A program made the translations under genes and the position numbers. Below, piece by piece: positions 58,152-64,000 of a stretch of DNA of 64,000 nucleotides; within the stretch, counting starts at the first letter, position 1; each line of letters opens with the position of its first letter. Source of the stretch: Kocuria salsicia (GTDB lineage Bacteria > Actinomycetota > Actinomycetes > Actinomycetales > Micrococcaceae). A model generated the notes under the pieces. That model worked only from the letters and a program-made list of their open reading frames with translations. It did not search any database and was not told the DNA's origin. Where the stretch lies: positions 62,001-126,000 of the forward strand of contig NZ_VELE01000003.1 in assembly GCF_007681555.1 (NCBI RefSeq), given 5' to 3'.

Positions 58152-58883
58152 TCAGCGGGGCCGAGAGCTCGCGACCTCGCGGGCCCGCTCCGCGAGCGTG
58201 TCGTCGAAGGTCTTCTCCGGCAGGGCCTCACCCCGCACCTCGAGCGCGGCTGAGAGCAGGAAGTCCGCGACGGCCGGGTTCTTCGGCAGCATGGACCCGT
58301 GCAGGTAGCTGCCCAGCACGTTGGCCGTACGGGCGCCCTCTGTGCCGTCCTGGCCGTCGTTTCCCGCCCCGGAGACGACCGCGGCGAGCGGTTGCTGGCC
58401 CGCGCCCAGGTGGGTCAGTCCGGAGTGGTTCTCGTAGCCGACGATGGTGCCCAGTTCCTGTGACTCGGTCACGATGTTGCCGATCAGGCGCTCGGGGCCC
58501 GCGACCGTCTCCAGGTCGAAAATCCCGATGCCCTGCAGGGTCTCTCCCCCGCCGGTGCGGAAGCTCTTCCCCAGGAGCTGGTACAGCCCGCAGATGGCGA
58601 GCATCGGCACACCGCGCTCCGCAGCGTCGTGCAGGTGCCCCGAGACGGCCGCGAGGTCCTCCGCCACGCGGAACTGTCCCGAGTCCTGCCCGCCGCCGCC
58701 CACGAAGAGGTCCGCCTGCTCCGGCCAGGGGTCACCGGGGTTGTGGTCGTGAACCTCCACTGCGAGCCCGTAGCGTTCGGCTCGGCGCTTGAGCGTGAGG
58801 GTGTTCCCCCAGTCACCGTAGATGTTCATGTCCCGGGGGTAGAGCTGCACGATGCGCAGCGGTTCTGTGCTGGTCTCTGGCAC
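58152..58883 (-). CDS. gatD: Lipid II isoglutaminyl synthase, glutaminase subunit GatD
   Basis: GatD (243 residues) supplies ammonia from glutamine so MurT can amidate the D-Glu of lipid II. The class I amidotransferase fold has the nucleophile cysteine at about residue 98 (MLAICGLYQLLG) and the histidine at about residue 195 (GSYLHGSMLPKNP). The gene lies nine bases after murT. Amidated D-Glu would allow efficient cross-linking. Confidence 0.92.
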   Translation of the reverse strand: MPETSTEPLRIVQLYPRDMNIYGDWGNTLTLKRRAERYGLAVEVHDHNPGDPWPEQADLFVGGGGQDSGQFRVAEDLAAVSGHLHDAAERGVPMLAICGLYQLLGKSFRTGGGETLQGIGIFDLETVAGPERLIGNIVTESQELGTIVGYENHSGLTHLGAGQQPLAAVVSGAGNDGQDGTEGARTANVLGSYLHGSMLPKNPAVADFLLSAALEVRGEALPEKTFDDTLAERAREVASSRPR

Positions 58884-58892
58884 GGAGTCCTC

Positions 58893-60197
58893 CTAGATCG
58901 CGGCCACGTGAGTCATGCCGCCCAGGATCTTGCGCAGGGACAGCATGGCCGTGTAGGTGCAGAAGATGCGCATGGGACGGTCCCCCGACCCCGCGATGAA
59001 GTCCCGCAGGGCGGTCTCCAGGTCCGGCTCCACGGTGCCCACGGGCACGAGGTCGTAGTCCAGGCGCAGGGCCATGTCCCACGCGCGCACACCGGAGACC
59101 ACGTCCACGCCGCCCTCGCGCAGCCGGTCGAAGTCCACGTCCCACAGCCAGGAGACGTCGCGGCCGTCCGCGTACTGGTCGTTGATCGCGATCATCGTCG
59201 CGTAGTCCTCGGCCGAGGCGGAGGCGAGGGAGAGCCGGAAGCCGGCGGGGTTCTTCACGAGCAGCAGCTGCAGGGGCTTGTCCTGGACCGTGATGGTCTC
59301 CCCGCGCCCGAACGCCGGGGTGACCTTGCCGAGCTCCGCCACCAGGGAAGCCGTGTCCGCGCGCTCGCCCAGCACCTGCAGGGCGAGTGCCAGCGCACCC
59401 GCCGCGTTGTACTGGTTGTAGACGCCGTAGAGGTCCACCGTGGCCTCGTAGGCCTTGCCGGCGACGTCGAGCTCAACGCTTCGAGCGTTGACGGCCTCGA
59501 GCACCACGTCCGCCCGCGGGCGCTCCGCCGAGGGAACGGCGCTGTCCTCGGCGCCCGGGTCCACCTGGCGCAGGCCGTCGCGCATGTCGTCGTCCGAGGG
59601 GAACATGGGACGCAGCGCGTCAGAGAGCCCGAACCAGCTCACCCCGGTGCCCTCCGGGAGGTCCTCGGCGAGCGAGGCGATCCGAGGGTCCTCCCGGTTC
59701 AGCACCACGGTCTCCGTGGTCGCGTGCGCCACCTGCCGCAGCATGCGCCGCGTGGTGTCGATCTCCCCGAAACGGTCCAGCTGGTCCCGCATGATGTTGA
59801 GCAGCAGGCTGGTCCGCGGACGGACCTGCTTCACGAAGTGCACCGCGTGGGCCTCGTCCAGCTCCAGGACGGCCACGTCCGCGTCCAGGCGGCCGAACGC
59901 GTCCATCTCGGCGAGCAGGGAGGCGGCCACGCCGCGCACGAAGTTGGAGCCGGTGCGGTTGGTGAACACCCGCAGCCCCTGCGAACGCAGCAGCTGCACG
60001 GCCATCTTGGTGGTGGTCGTCTTGCCGTTGGTGCCGCTGACCACCACCACTCCCAGGGGCAGCTTGGCGAGCTCCTCCGACACGAAGCGGGGGTGCAGCT
60101 TCTCCATGAACAGGCCGGGGAAGGCGGATCCGCCGCCGCGCAGGCTCGTGGCCCAGCGGACGCCCTGGCCGAGGGCACGTACAAGTGGTCTGGACAT
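58893..60197 (-). CDS. murT: Lipid II isoglutaminyl synthase, Mur ligase-like subunit MurT (no zinc ribbon)
   Basis: MurT (434 residues) activates the D-Glu carboxylate of lipid II with ATP. The Mur ligase P-loop is VVVSGTNGKTTTTKMA, then LELDEAHAVHF and the C-terminal DUF1727 domain with LLVKNPAGFR and WLWDVDFDRL. The family normally has a four-cysteine zinc ribbon in the middle domain. Here the segment between WFGLSD and ARSVEL contains no cysteine at all; the only one in the protein is in IFCTYTAML. The ATG at 60197 is used after GGAG. Confidence 0.9.
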   Translation of the reverse strand: MSRPLVRALGQGVRWATSLRGGGSAFPGLFMEKLHPRFVSEELAKLPLGVVVVSGTNGKTTTTKMAVQLLRSQGLRVFTNRTGSNFVRGVAASLLAEMDAFGRLDADVAVLELDEAHAVHFVKQVRPRTSLLLNIMRDQLDRFGEIDTTRRMLRQVAHATTETVVLNREDPRIASLAEDLPEGTGVSWFGLSDALRPMFPSDDDMRDGLRQVDPGAEDSAVPSAERPRADVVLEAVNARSVELDVAGKAYEATVDLYGVYNQYNAAGALALALQVLGERADTASLVAELGKVTPAFGRGETITVQDKPLQLLLVKNPAGFRLSLASASAEDYATMIAINDQYADGRDVSWLWDVDFDRLREGGVDVVSGVRAWDMALRLDYDLVPVGTVEPDLETALRDFIAGSGDRPMRIFCTYTAMLSLRKILGGMTHVAAI

Positions 60198-60257
60198 GGG
60201 CTCCATCCTAGTGAGCGGGCACGCTCGCCCGCGGTGCGGACCCGGGGGCCCGGTGGG

Positions 60258-60830
60258 TCAGTCCTCGGGCCAGGCGGCCGCGATGTCCTCGCGGGTGGAT
60301 CCGAGGGTCTGGATCAGGGGTTTGGTGTGGGCGATCACCGGCATGAAGTTGGCGTCGCCGGTCCAGCGCGGCACCACGTGCTGGTGCAGGTGCGCGGACA
60401 GCGAGCCACCGGCGGCGGATCCCAGGTTGAGGCCCACGTTGAACGCGGCCGGCTGGGCGACGTCGCGGATCACCCGCACTGCGGTGCGGGTGAGCGTGTT
60501 CAGCTCCCACAGCTCCTCGTCCGTGAGCTCCTCGAGGTCCGCGACGTGCCGGTACGGGCACACGAGCACGTGCCCCGGGTTGTACGGGAACAGGTTGAGG
60601 ACGGCGAAGCAGTGCTCCCCGCGGTGCACGATGAGGGACTCGTCGTCGGGGCGCCCGGGCGCCGCGCAGAACGGGCAGCCCGGTGGCTGCTCCACGGAGG
60701 TGTCCTCCCCCCGCACGTACGCGAGGCGGTGGGGGGTCCACAGCCGCTGGAAGCCGTCCGGCACGCCCGGGAGCTCGAAGTCGTCCCGGCCCACGCCCTG
60801 CTCGCCCGACGCCGGGCCCCGCCCGGTCAC
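60258..60830 (-). CDS. HIT family hydrolase (AP4A phosphorylase-like)
   Basis: A 190-residue histidine triad protein with [11 protein letters not shown] near the end, the HxHxH nucleotide-binding motif. A CPFC pair (residues ~52-55) and later His may bind zinc. The family cleaves dinucleotide or nucleotide-phosphoramidate substrates. The GTG start overlaps the thrS stop (GTGA), and this thrS-HIT pairing is widely conserved in actinobacteria, perhaps because synthetases make AP4A. Confidence 0.9.
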   Translation of the reverse strand: MTGRGPASGEQGVGRDDFELPGVPDGFQRLWTPHRLAYVRGEDTSVEQPPGCPFCAAPGRPDDESLIVHRGEHCFAVLNLFPYNPGHVLVCPYRHVADLEELTDEELWELNTLTRTAVRVIRDVAQPAAFNVGLNLGSAAGGSLSAHLHQHVVPRWTGDANFMPVIAHTKPLIQTLGSTREDIAAAWPED

Positions 60831-63061
60831 GGCTGCCCCGGCACGCCCGGCTCGCCGGTTTCCGTGCTCGCCCCGCCGGCGGCGGCACCGCGTGCGGTTG
60901 CCTTCCGGGACGAGGCCGACGCCGCGGCGTCCGCCGAATCCTCGACGACCGTCTCGGTCACGCGCACCTCGCCGCCACCGGAACCGTCTGCGGAGTCGTC
61001 CACCGCACCGGGCTGGGCGGGGGCCGTGGGGTCCGCGTTGACACGCTGTGCGATGTGACCGGAGATCAGCTCGACCGCCTCGTCCTGGGAGACGCCGTTG
61101 AACTGGGAGCCGTCGCGGAAGCGGAAGGAGACGGTGCCTGCCTCGGCGTCGTCCCCGCCGGCAATGACCACGAACGGGATCTTGTCCTTCGAGGCGGTGC
61201 GGATCTTCTTGGGGAAGCGGTCCGAGGAGGTGTCCACCTCGACGCGCACGCCCTTCTCCCGCAGCTTCTGCGCAAAGCCGTCCAGGTAGTCGTCGAACGC
61301 GTCCGCCACGGGGATCGCCCGCACCTGCACGGGAGACAGCCAGGCGGGGAACGCGCCGGCGTAGTGCTCCGTGAGCACGCCCATGAAGCGCTCCACGGAG
61401 CCGAAGAGCGCGCGGTGGATCATCACGGGGCGCTGGCGTGTGCCGTCCGAGGCCTGGTACTCCAGGTCGAAGCGCTCGGGGAGGTTGAAGTCCAGCTGAA
61501 TGGTGGACATCTGCCACGTGCGCCCGATCGCGTCGCGTGCCTGCACCGAGATCTTGGGGCCGTAGAACGCGGCACCCGCCGGGTCCGGGACGAGCTCCAG
61601 GCCGGACTCCTCCGCCACCTCCTGCAGCGTGCGGGTGGCCTCCTCCCAGATCTCGTCCGAGCCCACGAACTTCTCCGGGTCCTTGGTGGAGAGCTCCAGG
61701 TAGAAGTCCTCCATGCCGTAGTCCTTGAGCAGCGAGAGCACGAAGTTCAGGGTGCTGGTCAGCTCGCCCTTCATCTGCTCGCGCGTGCAGTAGATGTGGG
61801 CGTCGTCCTGGGTCATGCCGCGCACGCGCGTCAGACCGTGAATCACACCGGACTTCTCGTAGCGGTAGACCGCCCCGAACTCGAAGAGCCGCAGGGGAAG
61901 CTCACGGTAGGAGCGCCCCCGGGAGCGGTAGATCAGGTTGTGCATGGGGCAGTTCATGGGCTTGAGGTAGTAGTCCTGGCCCGGCTTCATCAGCTCGCCG
62001 GTCTCGGGGTCCCGCTCCTCGTCCACGTGCATGGGAGGGAACATGCCGTCCCGGTACCAGTCCAGGTGCCCGGAGACCTCGTAGAGGTGGCCCTTGGTGA
62101 TGTGCGGCGTGTAGACGAACTCGTAGCCGGCGCGCGCGTGGCGCTCCCGCGAGTAGTCCTCCATCTCCTTGCGGATGATCCCGCCCTTGGGGTGGAACAC
62201 GGGCAGGCCCGAGCCGAGCTCGTCCGGGAAGGAGAACAGGTCCAGCTCCACGCCGAGCTTGCGGTGGTCGCGGCGCTCCGCCTCCGCCAGGCGGTCCTTG
62301 TAGGCCTTCAGCTCGTCCTTGGTGGGCCAGGCCGTGCCGTAGATGCGCTGCAGCTGCTTGTTGTTCTCGTTGCCGCGCCAGTAGGCGGCCGCGGAGCGCA
62401 TCAGGGCGTAGCCGTTGCCGATGTGCTTGGTGTCCGGAAGGTGCGGACCGCGGCACAGGTCCTTCCAGACCGTCTCCCCGCTCTTGCGGTCCACGTTGTC
62501 GTAGATGGTCAGCTCGCCGCCGCCCACCTCCACGGAGGCGCCCTCGGCGGACTCGTCCACCGCGCCGGAGCCCGGCCCGCCGGCCAGGTCGATGAGCTCG
62601 AGCTTGTACGGCTCGTCCGCCATCTCCGCACGAGCCTCGGCCTCGGTGACGCTGCGGCGGCGGAAGATCTGGTTCTTGTTGACGATCTTCAGCATCGACT
62701 TCTCGAGCTTCTTGAGGTCCTCGGGCGTGAAGGGCTCCGCGACGTCGAAGTCGAAGTAGAAGCCGTCCGTGATGTACGGGCCGATCCCCAGCTTGGCGTC
62801 CGCGCGCAGCTCCTGGACGGCCTGCGCCATGACGTGCGCGGTGGAGTGCCGCAGCACCTCGAGGCCCTCCGGATCGCTGACGAGCACCCGCTCCACGACG
62901 TCCCCGTCCCGCAGGGGCGTGGCCAGGTCCTTGAGGTCACCGTTGATGTGCGCCACCACCACGTCGCGCTGCTGCGCGTAGAGGTCGGCGGCGGTGGTGC
63001 CCGGTTCCGCGGTGCGGGACTCGCCGTCCACGCTCAGCCGTAGTGAAGGGGCGTCCGTCAT
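60827..63061 (-). CDS. thrS: Threonyl-tRNA synthetase with long C-terminal tail
   Basis: ThrRS (744 residues) has TGS, editing and catalytic domains. The editing site is [14 protein letters not shown]. The class II core contains [31 protein letters not shown] and [15 protein letters not shown]. The usual protein is ~640-690 residues; about 90 disordered Ala/Gly/Glu-rich residues follow the anticodon domain here. Start ATG after AGGAGA. A probable promoter is upstream. Confidence 0.95.
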   Translation of the reverse strand: MTDAPSLRLSVDGESRTAEPGTTAADLYAQQRDVVVAHINGDLKDLATPLRDGDVVERVLVSDPEGLEVLRHSTAHVMAQAVQELRADAKLGIGPYITDGFYFDFDVAEPFTPEDLKKLEKSMLKIVNKNQIFRRRSVTEAEARAEMADEPYKLELIDLAGGPGSGAVDESAEGASVEVGGGELTIYDNVDRKSGETVWKDLCRGPHLPDTKHIGNGYALMRSAAAYWRGNENNKQLQRIYGTAWPTKDELKAYKDRLAEAERRDHRKLGVELDLFSFPDELGSGLPVFHPKGGIIRKEMEDYSRERHARAGYEFVYTPHITKGHLYEVSGHLDWYRDGMFPPMHVDEERDPETGELMKPGQDYYLKPMNCPMHNLIYRSRGRSYRELPLRLFEFGAVYRYEKSGVIHGLTRVRGMTQDDAHIYCTREQMKGELTSTLNFVLSLLKDYGMEDFYLELSTKDPEKFVGSDEIWEEATRTLQEVAEESGLELVPDPAGAAFYGPKISVQARDAIGRTWQMSTIQLDFNLPERFDLEYQASDGTRQRPVMIHRALFGSVERFMGVLTEHYAGAFPAWLSPVQVRAIPVADAFDDYLDGFAQKLREKGVRVEVDTSSDRFPKKIRTASKDKIPFVVIAGGDDAEAGTVSFRFRDGSQFNGVSQDEAVELISGHIAQRVNADPTAPAQPGAVDDSADGSGGGEVRVTETVVEDSADAAASASSRKATARGAAAGGASTETGEPGVPGQP

Positions 63062-63154
63062 GGTGATTCTCCTCGTCAGGTGTCATGTGTGCCCGCCCGT
63101 ACCTGGGGCGTGCCTCTCGCCGGGGACCGCTCTGGGCCGCCGACGACGCTGTCG

Positions 63155-63184
63155 ATGCTACCGCTCCGCCGCGACCCGCACGAA
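63155..63184 (-). promoter_or_regulatory. Putative thrS promoter
   Basis: On the minus strand -35 TTCGTG (63179-63184) and -10 TAGCAT (63155-63160) are 18 bases apart, about 95 bases upstream of the thrS start. No T-box core was recognised in this leader. Confidence 0.4.
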
Positions 63185-63200
63185 GCGGGCCGGACACGGC

Positions 63201-63229
63201 TGTGCCCCGGACACGGGGTCCGGGGCACA
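63201..63229 (-). terminator. Terminator after the DUF2382 gene
   Basis: A 12-base-pair perfect stem (63201-63212 with 63218-63229; arm TGTGCCCCGGAC) with a five-base loop lies 43 bases beyond the DUF2382 stop. No T-tract follows. Confidence 0.7.
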
Positions 63230-63272
63230 GCCTGTGCTCACTGCTCGGGCGCGTCACTCACGCCGGTGCGGT

Positions 63273-64000
63273 TCAGCGGCGGGGCAGGTCGCCGTCGCGG
63301 CCGAGGTCGTCACGACCAGCGGCGTTGCGGTCGACGTCCGTCTCGACGTCCACCTGCTCCTTCTTCACGTCCGCCTCGACGTGCTGGGTCTCGCGGACGG
63401 TCTGCTTGTTCAGCCCGACCTCCTCGACGGCAACCGCCTCCTTCTCGACGACGGGGCGCTCCTCGTGCAGAGTGACGTCCACCTCTTCCTCGCCGATCAC
63501 ACCGTTGTCCACGCGGCCCTCGGTTCCGTTGAGCGGGGTGCGCTCCACGGTCACCTCTTCGCGCTCGACCGGAACGTCCACGGTCTCGTGGTCGGTGACC
63601 ACGTACTTGCGCAGGCGGGCGTGGCCAGCTTCGCGCTCCTGGGTGCCCACGTTCAGGCGCTCCTCGTGGCGGACCACGGAGGCGTCCTCGCCAGCGACGG
63701 CGGCGCGGTCCTGGTCCACGGCAGCGCGGTCCTGGTCCCCGGCGGCGCGGTCGCGGTCGGCAACCACGGCATCGCGGTCGGCGACGTCGCCGTCACGGCG
63801 GTCGCGGCCCGCGGCGGCGGTGCCAGCGGTGCGGCCGTCGTCGTAGTTCAGCTCGTAGTAGCGGTACAGCTCCTCTTCCTCGGCCGGGGAGAGGTGCTGG
63901 TCGGCGTCGACCTTCGGAGCGTCCTTGATGACGTCCTTGGTGTAGGGCAGGACCACACGGTCGCCGTCCTGACGAGCGCCCTTCACAGGAACGAAGTTCT
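63273..64000 (-). CDS. PRC-barrel/DUF2382 stress-type protein (5' end outside window)
   Basis: The frame continues past the window end, so only the C-terminal ~240 residues are seen. The start of the visible part (NFVPVKGARQDGDRVVLPYTKD) is the end of a PRC-barrel. A linker with heptad-like repeats (DRAAVDQ and variants) follows. The C-terminal ~130 residues show the DUF2382/YsnF pattern: VVRHEERLNVGTQ, VDVPVEREEVTVER and DVTLHEERPVVEKEAVAVEEV. YsnF-like proteins are stress-induced in bacilli; the function is not known. Confidence 0.85.
   Translation of the reverse strand, partial: NFVPVKGARQDGDRVVLPYTKDVIKDAPKVDADQHLSPAEEEELYRYYELNYDDGRTAGTAAAGRDRRDGDVADRDAVVADRDRAAGDQDRAAVDQDRAAVAGEDASVVRHEERLNVGTQEREAGHARLRKYVVTDHETVDVPVEREEVTVERTPLNGTEGRVDNGVIGEEEVDVTLHEERPVVEKEAVAVEEVGLNKQTVRETQHVEADVKKEQVDVETDVDRNAAGRDDLGRDGDLPRR
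63700..63783 (-). repeat. Four tandem 21-base units in the DUF2382 gene
   Basis: Units of 21 bases with core GCGCGGTCCTGGTCC (plus strand) begin near 63700, 63721, 63742 and 63763; the first two are nearly identical and the later two diverge. They encode heptads such as DRAAVDQ and DRAAGDQ. The in-frame length can change without loss of frame. Confidence 0.75.

Noticed and set aside
63062-63200. T-box riboswitch in the thrS leader.
   Set aside because: No GGGTGGNACCGCG-like core or antiterminator was seen; only a promoter-like pair and an ordinary ribosome-binding site.
1-64000. tRNA or rRNA genes, CRISPR arrays, transposases and phage attachment sites.
   Set aside because: None was seen by reading; the gaps are all under 300 bases. 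A tRNAscan or repeat search was not possible here.

Overview
The window is one contiguous piece of a high-GC Gram-positive chromosome. GTG and TTG starts are frequent, four-base ATGA/GTGA overlaps between neighbouring genes are common, and intergenic gaps are short (none exceeds 300 bases). Actinobacterial markers include a mihF-type integration host factor, a PriA without helicase motifs, the MurT/GatD lipid II amidation pair, a pyrR-pyrB-pyrC-carA-carB-pyrF operon and a bifunctional Rel next to a DUF349 gene. My best guess is Micrococcaceae, Kocuria-like. That is inferred from gene content and protein feel; no database was searched. No rRNA, tRNA, insertion sequence, prophage or CRISPR array was seen.

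Layout. 1-1646 (+): the end of an alpha/beta hydrolase overlapping a GT4 glycosyltransferase. 1766-6334 (-): a five-gene accessory operon (DUF4242 protein, acyl-CoA-dehydrogenase-like flavoprotein, ABC ATPase, binding protein, permease), with unusual leader structure at 6335-6587. 6588-12765 (-): gmk-rpoZ-coaBC-metK-priA. 12900-13214 (-): mihF with its own promoter. 13392-22442 (-): pyrimidine operon pyrR-pyrB-pyrC-(membrane protein)-carA-carB-pyrF, bounded by terminators. 22556-32548 and on to 33135 (-): DUF948 gene, a small membrane-anchored protein, alaS, ruvX, mltG, aroE, aroC, aroK, aroB, efp, nusB. 33319-33957 (-): rpsD with a ~200-base leader. 34178-38280 (-): glycerol operon glpD-glpF-glpK. 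38441-45249 (-): hisS, aspS, an MFS transporter, dtd and rarA. 45447-47993 (+): a DUF349 protein and a lone AbiEi-like protein. 48132-54463 (-): yajC-secD-secF and rel. 54605-58018 (-): yebC-ruvC-ruvA-ruvB, with a LexA-type box in front of ruvA. 58152-63061 (-): thrS-HIT protein and murT-gatD. 63273-64000 (-): a DUF2382 stress-type protein cut by the window end.

The genes mostly serve core growth: nucleotide supply (pyr, car, gmk), the shikimate pathway (aroE, C, K, B), translation (alaS, hisS, aspS, thrS, dtd, rpsD, efp), stringent response (rel), protein export (sec), Holliday junction processing (ruvABC, ruvX, rarA) and peptidoglycan modification (mltG, murT, gatD). The accessory part is the 1766-6334 operon, whose substrate I cannot name; its make-up suggests uptake and flavin-dependent breakdown of a small organic, possibly sulfur-containing, compound. 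The most useful oddities are the SOS-type box between ruvC and ruvA, a MurT with no zinc-ribbon cysteines, a T-box-like motif in the accessory operon leader, and several core enzymes with long low-complexity tails or insertions (omega, PyrF, CoaBC, RarA, RuvC, ThrRS).
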